A stretch of 64,000 nt of DNA, taken from Acidobacteriota bacterium (GTDB lineage Bacteria; Acidobacteriota; Holophagae; Holophagales; Holophagaceae). The notes below the pieces were generated by a model. That model was not told the origin of the DNA and ran no database searches. It saw only the letters and a list, made by a program, of their open reading frames with translations. The number at the start of each line of letters is the position of its first letter. The first letter of the stretch is position 1. Location of the stretch: contig JAJZQW010000001.1 of NCBI GenBank assembly GCA_021802985.1, positions 1 through 64,000 of the forward strand, written 5' to 3'. Both the position numbers and the translations under genes were made by a program. Of the stretch, positions 8,663 to 17,904 are shown one piece after another.

Positions 8663-10783
8663 TCAGCCGGCGCCACCCTGCACGGGGAAGTAGACCCGGA
8701 AGGTCGTGCCCTGCCCCGGCTCGCTGAGGATCCTCACCCCGCCGCCGTGGCCACGCACGATGCCCTGCATGGCCGCCAGGCCCAATCCGCGCCCCGTGAA
8801 CTTGGTCGTGAAGAAGGGATCGAAGATCCGGGCCAGCGTCTCCGCGTCCATGCCCGCCCCCGTGTCCTCCACCTCCAGATAGACGAAGCGGCCGGGTTTC
8901 AGGGTCTCCGATACCCGCAGCGCCGCGGCCTCCAGCGCATCCAGATCGCCTGCGCCGGTGCGCAGGGTGATAGCCCCTGGGGCCTCGCCGATGGCCTCGG
9001 CCGCATTCGTCACCAGGTTCATCACCACATGCTGGAGCTGGGCCATGTCGGCCTCGATGGTGGGCAGCGCCGGTGACAGCTCGTACCGCAGCTCCACCGC
9101 CTTGGGGATGGAGACCGCCAGGAGCTGGGTGATCTCCTGCACCACCTGGTTGAGGTTCGCGGACTGCACATCGAGGCGGCCCCGGCCCGAGTAGGCGAGC
9201 ATCTGCCGCACCAGGTCGGAGGCGCGCCGGCAGGTTTCCTCGATGTTCCGCAGGCACGTCGCGGCGGTCTCGGGCTCGTCCTCCAGGTCCCGGAGCATGC
9301 CCGCGTTTCCCTGGATCACCGTCAGCAGGTTGTTGAAGTCATGCGCCACGCCCCCGGCCAGCAGGCCAAGGCTCTCGAGCTTCTGCGCCTCCAGCAGCTT
9401 CCGCTCCATCTGCAGGTTGGCCTCATGGGCCTCCACCCGATCCGTCACGTCGAAGGCCGTGCCCAGCCCCACCGCACGATCCCCCAACGACATGGCTCCC
9501 GCCGCGAAATCGATCCAGCGGGTCTCGCCCTGCTTCGTCAGCAGCCGGAACTCGTAGCGCGCCGGCACCGCCTCTCCCCGGAGCCTCGCCGCCGCGCGGT
9601 CCCTGATCAGGGCCTGGTCCAGCGGATGGATCAGCTTCCACAGGGGCTGCCCCAGGATCTCCGCCATGGCATACCCGGACATCCGCTCGCCTGCGGCGTT
9701 CATGTATTCCATGGTGTCGGAGTAGATGAAGATGGCGCAGGAGGCCGTCTCGGCCACGGTGCGGAACCGCGCCTCGCTCTCCTGGAGCCGGTGGGCCAGG
9801 GCCTCGGAGCGCCGCCGGGCCTGGGCGAGGGAGAGCGTCAGGGCGAAGGCCAGCAGGCTGGCCAGCACGCCCCCCAGCGCCACCAGGCCAGGGCGGCCCT
9901 CCCGCGACGCCCTCCCCTCGGGGATGAAGCCGACGACCAGCTCCCAGCGCTGCCCACCCACGGGCAGCGGGATGCGCCGGGCCGAGGGCCGGAGCGCCAT
10001 GGACACGCCGTTCCTGGCCAGGCAAAGGTCGCGATCATAGAGAAGGTCCGCCTCCCGGCACGACGGATCGCCGTAGATCTCCACATCCAGGCCCGCGATG
10101 GGGCTGGCACCGAACAGGGGCCGGAAGGCCTCCGCGGGATCCACCAGGGCGACCACCACCCCCTGCAGGTCGATGCGGCGAGCCGCCACATTCTCCGGCA
10201 CCGAGAATCCCCGGAAGACCGGCAGGAGGAAGGCCACCACTGGCGCGCCCTCGCCGAACACCGTCAGCCGTCCGGTGGCCGCGAACGCTCCCTGGTCCCA
10301 GGCGCGGGTCAGGGCCTCCCGGAAGGCCCCATCGCGAAGCAGCCGTTCCCCCCGGGCACCCAGGGGGTGGGCCGCCGCCTCCGGCTCCAGCAGCGGAGGC
10401 GGGCCGGCTGCGGTCTCGATGGCCGCCCTGGGCAGGTACCCCAGCACGCGGGTGCCCGGGGAGAAGCGCCCCAGCTCCAGGCTGGCCACAAAGGCCCGCC
10501 AGTCCTCTGCCGCCAGGTGGGGGCGGCCCACGGCGAGGCCCTGGGCCCCCAGCAGCAGCCGGGTCTGCTCCTCAATGCGGTGCTTCACCCCTTCCCGGGT
10601 CTGGGCCAGGGCGGCTTCCAATCGGCTCGCCTGGTAGGCGTCCTCCTGGCCCACGAGCGCCCGCCAGGCCCAGGCCGTCCCCGCCAGCCCAAGGGCCAGC
10701 ACGATCCAGGGCACCGCCGAGCCCAGCAGGGGGCCCAGGCGCCTCCGGCGCCCCGGGACCAAGGCTTGTCCTGTCGGGAACAT
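8663..10783 (-). CDS. Hybrid-less sensor histidine kinase (CHASE-PAS-HisKA-HATPase)
   Basis: 706-residue membrane kinase. A transmembrane helix near residues 15-40 is followed by an extracytoplasmic CHASE-type sensor (about 60-290) and a second helix near 300-320. Then come a PAS domain (about 335-455), a dimerisation domain with phospho-acceptor H481 in GGVAHDFNNLL, and an ATPase domain with N-box VMNLVTNAAEAIG, G1 DTGAGMD and G2 GLGLAAMQGIV. No receiver domain is attached and no response regulator gene is adjacent, so its partner is unknown. CHASE domains bind small extracellular ligands. The gene converges on pyrH with a 10-base gap. Confidence 0.9.
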   Translation of the reverse strand: MFPTGQALVPGRRRRLGPLLGSAVPWIVLALGLAGTAWAWRALVGQEDAYQASRLEAALAQTREGVKHRIEEQTRLLLGAQGLAVGRPHLAAEDWRAFVASLELGRFSPGTRVLGYLPRAAIETAAGPPPLLEPEAAAHPLGARGERLLRDGAFREALTRAWDQGAFAATGRLTVFGEGAPVVAFLLPVFRGFSVPENVAARRIDLQGVVVALVDPAEAFRPLFGASPIAGLDVEIYGDPSCREADLLYDRDLCLARNGVSMALRPSARRIPLPVGGQRWELVVGFIPEGRASREGRPGLVALGGVLASLLAFALTLSLAQARRRSEALAHRLQESEARFRTVAETASCAIFIYSDTMEYMNAAGERMSGYAMAEILGQPLWKLIHPLDQALIRDRAAARLRGEAVPARYEFRLLTKQGETRWIDFAAGAMSLGDRAVGLGTAFDVTDRVEAHEANLQMERKLLEAQKLESLGLLAGGVAHDFNNLLTVIQGNAGMLRDLEDEPETAATCLRNIEETCRRASDLVRQMLAYSGRGRLDVQSANLNQVVQEITQLLAVSIPKAVELRYELSPALPTIEADMAQLQHVVMNLVTNAAEAIGEAPGAITLRTGAGDLDALEAAALRVSETLKPGRFVYLEVEDTGAGMDAETLARIFDPFFTTKFTGRGLGLAAMQGIVRGHGGGVRILSEPGQGTTFRVYFPVQGGAG

Positions 10784-10843
10784 GGGCCCCAGGGTAACCG
10801 CTCGGACGAAAATCCATCACACTGGTCGACTGGAGCCCCGACC

Positions 10844-12181
10844 ATGGACGCCCTGCTGCGCCTGCCTGAAGCCACGATCCTCACCGACCCTGACGCTTTG
10901 GCCCCCTTCCAGCGCGATGAATCCCATGTGGTGGGGCCGGCCCCCCTGGCCGTGGTCCGCCCCCACGGACCCGCCGCCCTCCGGGAGCTGGTGCGGCTGG
11001 CCCGGGCCGAGGGCTTCGGCCTCGTCCCCCGCGGGGCCGGTACCGGCAAGGCCGGGGGCTGCGTGCCCACCCAGCGCACCGTGGTGGTCGACTTGTCGGC
11101 ATGGCCGGGAATGATCCAGGTCTCGCCCCAGGACCTGAGCCTCACGGCGCCCGTCAGCGCGCTCCTGCGCGACGTGAAAGCCACCGCCGGCGAGGCGGGG
11201 TTGTTCTATCCGCCCGATCCCAATTCCTGGGAGAGCTGCGCCCTGGGTGGCACGCTGGCCACCAATGCCGGCGGACCCAACGCCTGCAAGTACGGCATGA
11301 CCCGCCACTGGGTGCTGGGCCTCGACGCCCTGCTGGCCGATGGCGAGATCCACCGCTTCGGCATCCCCAGCGTGAAGGCCAACACGGGGCCCAGCCTCGC
11401 GCAGCTCCTCGTGGGCAGCGAGGGCATCTTCGGCCTCATCGTCGGCGCCACCCTGCGCCTCACGCCCCAGCCCCGCGAGTACGCCACCCTGCTCCTCCCC
11501 GTGAAGCGGTGGATGGACCTGCTGGACCTGCCCGGCCGCCTCTCCGCGGCGGGCTTCCTGCCAAGCGCCTTCGAGTTCTTCGATCCCGCCGTGCTGGCGG
11601 AGCTCCGCGCCCATGGCCCCGACGAGGCGCGCCGCCTGCCCGGCGAGGCCCTGGCCATCCTGGAGTTCGACGAACGGGGCTGCACCTCCGATGATTTCCT
11701 CGAATCCCTGGCGGACCTGCTGGGCCCCGTGGCCGATGGGTTGGAGATCGCCTCCGACAGCCGCCAGCGAAACGCCATCTGGGCCGTGCGCCGCATGACC
11801 AGCGCCTTCCTCAAGGAGCGGCACCCGAAGAAGGTGAGCGAGGACATCGTCGTGCCCCGCAGCCGCCTGCGCGAGTTCTTCGAGCGGCTGGAGCGCTCGG
11901 GCATCCCCTCCGTCAGCTACGGCCACCTGGGCGACGGCAACCTGCACGTGAACCTGCTGGCCGCCGGCGACACCCCGCACGATGAGCTGGAGGCCCAGCT
12001 CATGACGCTCTTCCGGCTGGCCATCGAGCTGGGCGGCACCCTCAGCGGCGAGCACGGCATCGGCCTGGCCAAACGCGAAGCCTTCCTGGCCCTCACCGAT
12101 CCCGGCCACATCGCCGCCCTCCGTGCGATGAAACGGGCCCTCGACCCGGATGGAATCTTCAACCCTGGCAAAGTGATCTGA
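10844..12181 (+). CDS. FAD-linked oxidase (GlcD/D-lactate dehydrogenase type)
   Basis: 445-residue flavoprotein. The PCMH-type FAD-binding half contains LVPRGAGTGKAGGCVP and LGGTLATNAGGPNACKYG. The C-terminal FAD-oxidase half has YGHLGDGNLHVNL and the terminal GEHGIGLAKR typical of glycolate oxidase GlcD and D-lactate dehydrogenase. It probably oxidises a 2-hydroxy acid and passes electrons to the respiratory chain. The frame is open far upstream over the antisense of the kinase gene. I start at ATG 10844, where TGGAG lies upstream and family similarity begins. A glycerophosphodiesterase gene follows after 14 bases. Confidence 0.88.
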   Translation: MDALLRLPEATILTDPDALAPFQRDESHVVGPAPLAVVRPHGPAALRELVRLARAEGFGLVPRGAGTGKAGGCVPTQRTVVVDLSAWPGMIQVSPQDLSLTAPVSALLRDVKATAGEAGLFYPPDPNSWESCALGGTLATNAGGPNACKYGMTRHWVLGLDALLADGEIHRFGIPSVKANTGPSLAQLLVGSEGIFGLIVGATLRLTPQPREYATLLLPVKRWMDLLDLPGRLSAAGFLPSAFEFFDPAVLAELRAHGPDEARRLPGEALAILEFDERGCTSDDFLESLADLLGPVADGLEIASDSRQRNAIWAVRRMTSAFLKERHPKKVSEDIVVPRSRLREFFERLERSGIPSVSYGHLGDGNLHVNLLAAGDTPHDELEAQLMTLFRLAIELGGTLSGEHGIGLAKREAFLALTDPGHIAALRAMKRALDPDGIFNPGKVI

Positions 12182-12195
12182 AGCGGAGCCCCGCC

Positions 12196-12852
12196 ATGTC
12201 CAAGCGTCCCTTGATCCTCGGCCACCGGGGCCATTCCTCGAAGCACCTGGAGAACTCCATGGAGGCCTTCCGCGCGGCGCTGGCGGCGGGCATGGATGGC
12301 TTCGAGCTGGATGTGCAGCCCACCCGCGATGGCGTCTGCATGGTGCTTCACGATGACGACCTGGGCCGCACGGCCAACGGCTCGGGGATCCTGCGCCAGA
12401 TGAAGGCCGCCGAGCTGCCCCCCCTGAAGAACGGCGAGCGACTGCCCCGCCTGACGGACGTGCTGGAGCTGCCCGCGAAGCTCATCAACGTCGAGCTGAA
12501 GGGCGAGCCCGGCTGGCAGCAGGCCCTGGCGGCCGTGGAGGGGGCCGAGGCCCTGGACCGTGTGCTCTTCAGCAGCTTCGAGCCCAGCGAGGTGCTGCAG
12601 CTCTGGGCCGCCTGCGAGAGCGCCCGCTGCGGCTTCCTCTGGGAAACCAGCGAGGCCCTGGATCTCACCGCGGAGGAACTGGCCGACCTGCCCGAGGCCC
12701 TCTGGCTCCATCCGCCCCTCAAGGCGGTGCAGGCGAACCCCGACCTGTGGGCCCCCTACGCGGACCGCCTGGCGCTCTGGGGCATGAAAACCCCGGCCGA
12801 GGCGAAGGAGCTGCCCTTCGTCCCCGCCGTGCTCATCGCGGACGGGATCTGA
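12196..12852 (+). CDS. Glycerophosphodiester phosphodiesterase
   Basis: 218-residue TIM-barrel GDPD-family enzyme that hydrolyses deacylated phospholipids to glycerol-3-phosphate and an alcohol. The catalytic histidines lie in GHRGHS near the N-terminus and in LHDDDL about 40 residues on. Metal ligands are the glutamate in ENSMEAF, FELDVQ and the later NVELKGE. No signal peptide is present, so it is cytosolic. It lies 14 bases behind the FAD oxidase with its own ribosome-binding site. Confidence 0.88.
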   Translation: MSKRPLILGHRGHSSKHLENSMEAFRAALAAGMDGFELDVQPTRDGVCMVLHDDDLGRTANGSGILRQMKAAELPPLKNGERLPRLTDVLELPAKLINVELKGEPGWQQALAAVEGAEALDRVLFSSFEPSEVLQLWAACESARCGFLWETSEALDLTAEELADLPEALWLHPPLKAVQANPDLWAPYADRLALWGMKTPAEAKELPFVPAVLIADGI

Positions 12853-12872
12853 GCCGCTTCCGGAGGAAACAG

Positions 12873-12920
12873 GCTGGTCGCGGAAGGCGCGGAAGAAAGC
12901 CGGAAGACACCGAAGAAGAA
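12873..12920. repeat. Partial copy of the GCTGGTCGCGGAAG intergenic repeat
   Basis: GCTGGTCGCGGAAG at 12873-12886 is identical to the left end of the element at 34484 and one base from that at 59627. It is followed by the same loosely tandem GGAAG-rich run. No matching right arm is found before the cytochrome gene, so this looks like a half or decayed element. Confidence 0.6.
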
Positions 12921-13005
12921 TGGCCGGGTGCTCTGGTCATCCGACGCCGGAAAGCCGAGGCGGTCACGGCCAGGCTGGTTCCATGTCTTCCTTGAAATTT
13001 CGTAC

Positions 13006-13371
13006 TTACCTGGGCTTCAGCTTGAAGTCCGGGTGGCACTCCAGGCACTTCACCACCGCGGGCCTGTGCTGCTTGTGGCACTCGGGGCAGGCGAAGGGGC
13101 CGGGGTGGGGCGCCTTCGGCGGCGCGTGGGGATTCACCGGCAGCTGCTTGGTGAGGTCGGCCATGGCCGGGTAGTCCCCGTGGCAGATCATGCAGGAGTC
13201 GTCGGCGACCGCGGCGGTGGTCGGCTTCTCCTTCTGGTGGCAGTCGTGGCAGGTGACCCCCGCCTTGGCGTGCCACGGCGGCAGGGGACGCTTCGCGTCG
13301 CCCTCGCGGGCCCAGGCGGTGGCCCCCAGACTCCCCGCGAGACAGAAGGCGACGACGGTCTTCAGCTTCAT
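13006..13371 (-). CDS. Periplasmic tetraheme c-type cytochrome
   Basis: 121-residue protein with a signal peptide (MKLKTVVAFCLAGSLGATAWA) and four CxxCH heme motifs: CHDCH, CMICH, CPECH and CLECH. Several extra histidines (for example in PLPPWHAKAG and NPHAPPKAPHPG) can serve as distal ligands, as in small tetraheme cytochromes of the c3/STC type. It should shuttle electrons in the periplasm. Its start overlaps the stop of the upstream paralogue by four bases (ATGA), so the pair is cotranscribed. Confidence 0.85.
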   Translation of the reverse strand: MKLKTVVAFCLAGSLGATAWAREGDAKRPLPPWHAKAGVTCHDCHQKEKPTTAAVADDSCMICHGDYPAMADLTKQLPVNPHAPPKAPHPGPFACPECHKQHRPAVVKCLECHPDFKLKPR

Positions 13372-13748
13372 GAAATCCTCGACGGGTCGGTGAACTTGAA
13401 GGTGGGGTGGCACTCCAGACACTTCACCACCGGAGGCTTGTGCTGTCGATGGCACTCCGGGCAGGCGAAGGGACCAGGATGGGGGGCCGCCGGCGGGGCG
13501 TGGGGATTCACGGCGTGCTGCTTCGTGAGCACGGCCATGGCCTTGAGATCCCCGTGACAGGCCATGCAGGATTCGTCGGGAACCGCGGCGGTGACCGGCT
13601 TCTCCTTCAGATGGCAATCGTGGCAGATGAGGCCCGCCTTGGCGTGTGGGGCGGGCAGCGGGTGTTTCGGATCCTGCGCCGCGGCCCGGCCAGGCAGCGC
13701 CCCCATGCCCAGCAGGAGGCAAAGCGCCATGAGGTGCTCACGTTTCAT
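13368..13748 (-). CDS. Periplasmic tetraheme c-type cytochrome, paralogue
   Basis: 126-residue secreted protein. Its signal peptide ends near GRAAAQ and its four hemes bind at CHDCH, CMACH, CPECH and CLECH. Spacing and intervening sequence closely parallel the downstream gene, for example NPHAPPAAPHPGPFACPECH against NPHAPPKAPHPGPFACPECH. The two are therefore a recent tandem duplication. It is first in the operon; the promoter should lie in the 239-base gap shared with the divergent PstS-like gene. Confidence 0.85.
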   Translation of the reverse strand: MKREHLMALCLLLGMGALPGRAAAQDPKHPLPAPHAKAGLICHDCHLKEKPVTAAVPDESCMACHGDLKAMAVLTKQHAVNPHAPPAAPHPGPFACPECHRQHKPPVVKCLECHPTFKFTDPSRIS

Positions 13749-13987
13749 GCGGTCCTCCCCTCGGGATCGGGTGGTCGGGGGCCATCGCCCCCAGCATCGT
13801 AACCTCTTCTTGAACCAAAGTGGATACTCTGGTCCAATTTGATGTCGAGGGTCACAACGGCCCTTACCGTAAGGGTTTCACGCCACAAACTGAGTTCATT
13901 CGGAGCCAGAGGGTCAGCCCGGTCCGCCTCTCCCCTTGGCCACGCTCCTTGATTCGCCCCGAGAGGCCACTGTTCTGGAGGACGCCC

Positions 13988-14986
13988 ATGCAAAGAGCTG
14001 TTTACCGCGGGGTCATGATTCTGTGCCTGGTGGCGGGAATCCCTTTCATGAACCGGCTTGATGCGCAGAGCTACCAGGTGCGGGCCCAGGTCTCCACGAA
14101 CCTGCCCCACTACCAGCCCGCGGCCAGCATCAAGGGCCAGGTGGACATCCCCTGCACGGACACCCTCCCCGAAGTGGGAGATGAGTGGACCCGGGGCTTC
14201 CGCAAGTACCACCCCGAATCGAACCTCATCTTCCGCTACAAGCCCAGCGGGGACGCCGCGAAGCAGCTGCTGGACGGGAGCGCCCCCCTGGTCATCATGG
14301 CCCGGGAGCTGTCGTCGGCGGAAATGAAGGCCTTCCGCGACAAGTACGGCTACATGCCCATGCGCATGCCTGTGGGCATGGACGCCAACATCGTGTTCGT
14401 CAACAAGGCCAATCCCATCAACTCCATCACCATGGAGCAGCTGGACGCCATCTATTCGAAGACCCGCAAGGGCGGCGCCAAGGAACCTGCCGTCGTGTGG
14501 GGGGATCTCGGCGTCCGGGGCGAATTGGCCAAGCGGCGCATCGATGCCTTTTCCCGGCCGCAGGGTTCGGCCGTCCGCGCCTCCTTCGGCGACCTCGCGC
14601 TTCTGCAGGGCGAATTCCGGGATGGCCTCCAGGAACGCGATGACTACCCCGCCCTCGCCGAAGCCGTCACCACCGATGCCGCCAGCATCGGCTACGGCCC
14701 GCTGATCTGCTGGTACTCCACGAACAAGATCCTGCCGGTCGTGCCCTACGATGGCAACGAGGCCCGGTACCCCACCCAGGAGATGGTGACCACCAGCCGG
14801 TATCCCATGACCCGGCTGTTCTACGCCTACCTGAACCGGGCTCCGGGCGATGCCGTTCCCAAGCCCATCAATGAAGTGCTGCACCTGATCCTGAGCCAGG
14901 AAGGCCAGAACGAGGTGGCGGACGGGGGCCTGCTCCCGGCGCCGGTGGAGTACCTGACCATCGCCCTGAAGCGCCTGAGCCGTTGA
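13988..14986 (+). CDS. PstS-like substrate-binding protein (phosphate-type)
   Basis: 332-residue secreted protein. A hydrophobic signal sequence covers about residues 8-25. The fold resembles the PBP-like phosphate-binding family, with the typical late segment TTDAASIGYGPLI and the C-terminal LILSQEGQNEVADGGLLP. No pstCAB transporter genes are adjacent, so it may be a stand-alone binding or sensing protein. The frame is open from 13820, but the ATG at 13988 begins the signal peptide and is preceded by GGAGG. It is divergent from the tetraheme cytochromes. Confidence 0.8.
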   Translation: MQRAVYRGVMILCLVAGIPFMNRLDAQSYQVRAQVSTNLPHYQPAASIKGQVDIPCTDTLPEVGDEWTRGFRKYHPESNLIFRYKPSGDAAKQLLDGSAPLVIMARELSSAEMKAFRDKYGYMPMRMPVGMDANIVFVNKANPINSITMEQLDAIYSKTRKGGAKEPAVVWGDLGVRGELAKRRIDAFSRPQGSAVRASFGDLALLQGEFRDGLQERDDYPALAEAVTTDAASIGYGPLICWYSTNKILPVVPYDGNEARYPTQEMVTTSRYPMTRLFYAYLNRAPGDAVPKPINEVLHLILSQEGQNEVADGGLLPAPVEYLTIALKRLSR

Positions 14987-15035
14987 CGCACCTCTGACAA
15001 TTCGTCAACCCATCGACCCGATCCTGCGCATGTCC

Positions 15036-15065
15036 TTGTGGCCCTTCCCGCCCGGGGGGTACCCT
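15036..15065 (+). promoter_or_regulatory. Candidate promoter for argF
   Basis: TTGTGG (15036-15041) and TACCCT (15060-15065) are 18 bases apart. The predicted transcript start near 15073 leaves a short leader containing the GGGAGG ribosome-binding site of argF. Confidence 0.45.
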
Positions 15066-15091
15066 TTGTCAGTCACATTCGGGAGGCATCC

Positions 15092-16084
15092 ATGGCCGTC
15101 AACCTCAAGGGTCGCAGTTTTCTCACCCTGATGGACTTCACGCCGCTGGAGGTCCGGTATCTCCTGGACCTGTCGCGGGATCTGAAGGCCAAGCGGCGCA
15201 TGGGCATCTATAACGACCTTCTGAAGGGCAAGAACATCGTGCTGCTCTTCGAGAAGGCCAGCACGCGCACCCGCTGTGCTTTCGAGGTGGGCGCGCTGGA
15301 AGAGGGGGCCCACGTCACCTTCCTGGATTCCGCCAGTTCCCAGGTCGGCAAGAAGGAGTCCATCGAGGACAGCGCCAAGGTGCTGGGCCGCTTCTACGAC
15401 GGCATCGAGTACCGCGGCTACAAGCAGGAGGTGGTCGAGGCCCTGGCCAAGCACAGCGGCGTGCCCGTCTGGAACGGCCTCACGGACACCGATCACCCCA
15501 CCCAGATCCTGGCGGACTTCCTCACCATCGAGGAGCACTGCGCCAAGCCCCTCGCCAAGGTGAAGCTGGTCTTCTGCGGCGACATCCGCAACAACATGAG
15601 CTACGCCCTGATGTACGGCGCCGCCAAGACCGGCATGCACATGGTGGCCCTGGGGCCCAAGGACCTGGCCCCCGATCCCAAGGTGCTGGCCGCCGCCCGC
15701 GAGGCCGCGAAGGAGACGGGCGCCACCATCGAGGTGACGGACAACGTGGACCAGGCCGTGCAGGGCGCCGATGTGCTCTACACCGACGTCTGGGCCAGCA
15801 TGGGTGAGGAGGACCAGATCCCCGCCCGCGTGAAGCTGCTGACCCCCTACAAGGTCACCCTGGACATGCTCCAGAAGACCGGCAACCCGGATGTGCTGTT
15901 CCTCCACTGCCTGCCCGCCTTCCACGATTTCGAGACCAAGCTCGCCAAGGAACAGAAGGCGCTGGGCCTCGACATCCGCGAGGTGACGGACGAGGTCTTC
16001 CGCAGCCGCCACAGTGTGGTCTTCGACGAGGCCGAGAACCGCATGCACACCATCAAGGCGGTGATGGTGGCCACCCTCGGCTGA
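15092..16084 (+). CDS. argF: Ornithine carbamoyltransferase
   Basis: 330-residue enzyme making citrulline from ornithine and carbamoyl phosphate in arginine biosynthesis. The carbamoyl-phosphate loop STRTR, the DHPTQ motif, the ornithine-loop segment WASMGEE and the catalytic FLHCLPA are all present, so it is an OTCase and not an aspartate carbamoyltransferase. The ATG at 15092 has GGGAGG six bases upstream. No other arginine genes adjoin it, and a 12-bp hairpin follows. Confidence 0.96.
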   Translation: MAVNLKGRSFLTLMDFTPLEVRYLLDLSRDLKAKRRMGIYNDLLKGKNIVLLFEKASTRTRCAFEVGALEEGAHVTFLDSASSQVGKKESIEDSAKVLGRFYDGIEYRGYKQEVVEALAKHSGVPVWNGLTDTDHPTQILADFLTIEEHCAKPLAKVKLVFCGDIRNNMSYALMYGAAKTGMHMVALGPKDLAPDPKVLAAAREAAKETGATIEVTDNVDQAVQGADVLYTDVWASMGEEDQIPARVKLLTPYKVTLDMLQKTGNPDVLFLHCLPAFHDFETKLAKEQKALGLDIREVTDEVFRSRHSVVFDEAENRMHTIKAVMVATLG

Positions 16085-16101
16085 CCGCCCCCCGCTGGTG
16101 A

Positions 16102-16129
16102 AGAAATGGCCCCGGACGGGGCCATTTCT
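16102..16129. terminator. Hairpin after argF
   Basis: A perfect 12-bp stem (AGAAATGGCCCC at 16102-16113 with 16118-16129) and GGAC loop. It lacks a long T-run, but the A/T-rich stem base ends in ATTTCT. Confidence 0.65.
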
Positions 16130-16177
16130 GCGTGAGGCGATGCTATGGTGGTTCCACCCATCCCGAACGGAGCTTCC

Positions 16178-16675
16178 ATGCGACTGGCCACGTCCCTCGT
16201 CCTTCCGGCCCTCGTGGCCCTGTCCCTCTCTGCCCAGGAACCCGGCCTCAACGGCCTCTGGCACCAGGCCCGGGTGGACAACATCCAGGCGGCCATCCAG
16301 GCCTGCACCGCCGACATGAACTTCATCACGCGCCCCATCGCCCGGCACAAGCTGGCCAACGTCAACCCGGCCTACCAGAAGGTCACGCTGTCCATCACGC
16401 CCCAGCAGGTGTCGGTGAAGCTCGATGACCGGAACCCCATCCTCATGCCCGGCAATGGCCAGGAAGCGCCCTGGACCCGCGAGGACGGCGACAAGTTCCA
16501 GGTGGCCGCCCACGTCGCGCCGGGCCAGCTCACCCAGACCTTCCGGAACGATGAAGGAGCCCGCACCAACGTCTTCCGCCTCAGCCCCGATGGCCGGACC
16601 CTCACGCTGTTCGTGACCGTGACCAGCCCCCGGATCCCCAAGCCACTGACCTACACCATGACCTTCGGGCGCTGA
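16178..16675 (+). CDS. Secreted protein of unknown function
   Basis: 165-residue protein with a clear signal peptide (hydrophobic run LVLPALVALSLSA then Q) and a soluble, beta-rich remainder. It has one cysteine, at the start of the mature region (ACTADMNF), and ends in LTYTMTFGR, reminiscent of small lipocalin-like domains. I do not recognise the family. GGAG lies upstream of the ATG at 16178. It stands alone between the argF hairpin and a decayed gene on the other strand. Confidence 0.65.
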   Translation: MRLATSLVLPALVALSLSAQEPGLNGLWHQARVDNIQAAIQACTADMNFITRPIARHKLANVNPAYQKVTLSITPQQVSVKLDDRNPILMPGNGQEAPWTREDGDKFQVAAHVAPGQLTQTFRNDEGARTNVFRLSPDGRTLTLFVTVTSPRIPKPLTYTMTFGR

Positions 16676-16682
16676 ACACGCC

Positions 16683-16871
16683 TCACTTTGTCAGCGTGAT
16701 GGCATCCAGTTCGCGCCCCTTGGCATCGAGCTGGCGCAGATGCAGGGTGCGGCCCTCCACCTCCACCTCCGTGAAGGAATTCCGGTCGGAGACGAAGGCG
16801 CGGGTCCAGGGCTGCCAGGAGGCCCGGTCCGCGTGGCAGGGCCGAGGCCGCGCAGCGCGCGCATGGCCCAT
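16683..16871 (-). pseudogene. Orphan C-terminal fragment, possibly of a metallophosphoesterase
   Basis: An open frame of 62 codons whose last 40 or so residues (RNSFTEVEVEGRTLHLRQLD followed by an ELDAITLTK ending) look like the terminal beta-strands of calcineurin-like phosphoesterases. The first 20 codons have no family character, and no metal-binding motifs occur upstream. I read it as the remnant of a gene whose 5' part was deleted, although a short real gene cannot be excluded. Confidence 0.45.
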
Positions 16872-16905
16872 TCTAATTCGACCCCGGGCCTCCTAAGCTC
16901 GACCC

Positions 16906-17904
16906 ATGAAACGATCCTCTACGCCGCTTCCCGGTGGCCCCCGGCGTGCGATGGGCTACCACCTCGGGAAGGCCCTGCTTGTCGGCCTGGGCCTGGGGGG
17001 GGGGATGACGGCGGTATTCCGGGATCCAGCGCATGTCTGGAACTACCTGTTCGTGTCCTGCCTCTGTTCCGTGGTGATCGGCCTGGGGTTCCACGCGCTC
17101 CCCCCTGGCTTCCTGGAGCCCACCCAGGGCCGGAGTCCGCGGATGGCCGTATGGCGGATGCAAGTGAAGTGGCTTGGCATCTGTCTCCTGCTGGTGGCCT
17201 CCTGCCTGGGGCTTCTGCAGCTGATCTTCGGGCGCCGCCTCGATGGAGCCACCCTTACCGTGGTGCCCCTGGTGGCGCTTCTCATCACGAGCCTGGTCGT
17301 GGGTCAGCACACGGCCACCGCCCTGGTGGCCCGCACCCGTTCCCTTGAGCAGACCCGGGCCCATGCGGGATTCCTGGCCCTCCAGGCCCAGATCCAGCCC
17401 CATACCCTTTTCAATGCCCTGAACACCATCCTGGCCCTGGTCCGGACCCATCCGGAGCAGGCCGAGGCTGCCACTCGACATCTGTCCCGTCTGCTCCGCC
17501 GCACCACGGCAGCACTGGACCAGGAGGCGTGGCCCCTGGCGGACGAATTCCAGCTCCTGGAGGCGCTGCTGGAACTGGAGCGTCTGCGGTTCGGCGACCG
17601 GCTCTCCTACACCTTGACGCTCGCGGAGGATCTCCGCGATCGGCGGGTGCCGCCCCTACTCCTGGTTCCTCTGGTGGAGAACAGCCTCAAGCACGGCTTC
17701 CGCGCCAAGGTGGGTCCCTGCACCCTGACCGTCGTGGCCGAGGGACGCACCCTCCGCGTGGCGGACGACGGGCTCGGCCGTCCCGTGCCCGTGGCCGAAG
17801 GCGTGGGCTTGCGCACTGTGCGCGAGCGCCTGGAGGCCCTGGGAGGCCGCATGAGCTGGCCGGAGACATCCACCGGGTGCGTCGTGGAACTGGAGTTGCC
17901 ATGA
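16906..17904 (+). CDS. LytS/YehU-type sensor histidine kinase
   Basis: 332-residue membrane kinase. Four hydrophobic segments occupy roughly residues 20-140. They are followed by the His_kinase domain, with the phospho-acceptor in LQAQIQPHTLFNALNTI, and a short ATPase domain with PLVENSLKHGF and DDGLGRP. This is the small LytS-like architecture without the 5TM-Lyt signature. It overlaps the next gene, a LytTR regulator, by four bases, so the pair forms one two-component system. The stimulus is unknown. Confidence 0.88.
   Translation: MKRSSTPLPGGPRRAMGYHLGKALLVGLGLGGGMTAVFRDPAHVWNYLFVSCLCSVVIGLGFHALPPGFLEPTQGRSPRMAVWRMQVKWLGICLLLVASCLGLLQLIFGRRLDGATLTVVPLVALLITSLVVGQHTATALVARTRSLEQTRAHAGFLALQAQIQPHTLFNALNTILALVRTHPEQAEAATRHLSRLLRRTTAALDQEAWPLADEFQLLEALLELERLRFGDRLSYTLTLAEDLRDRRVPPLLLVPLVENSLKHGFRAKVGPCTLTVVAEGRTLRVADDGLGRPVPVAEGVGLRTVRERLEALGGRMSWPETSTGCVVELELP

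Noticed and set aside
12853-13005. Short plus-strand ORF overlapping the repeat before the cytochrome genes
   Set aside because: No start signal, no homology, and it coincides with the repeat element.
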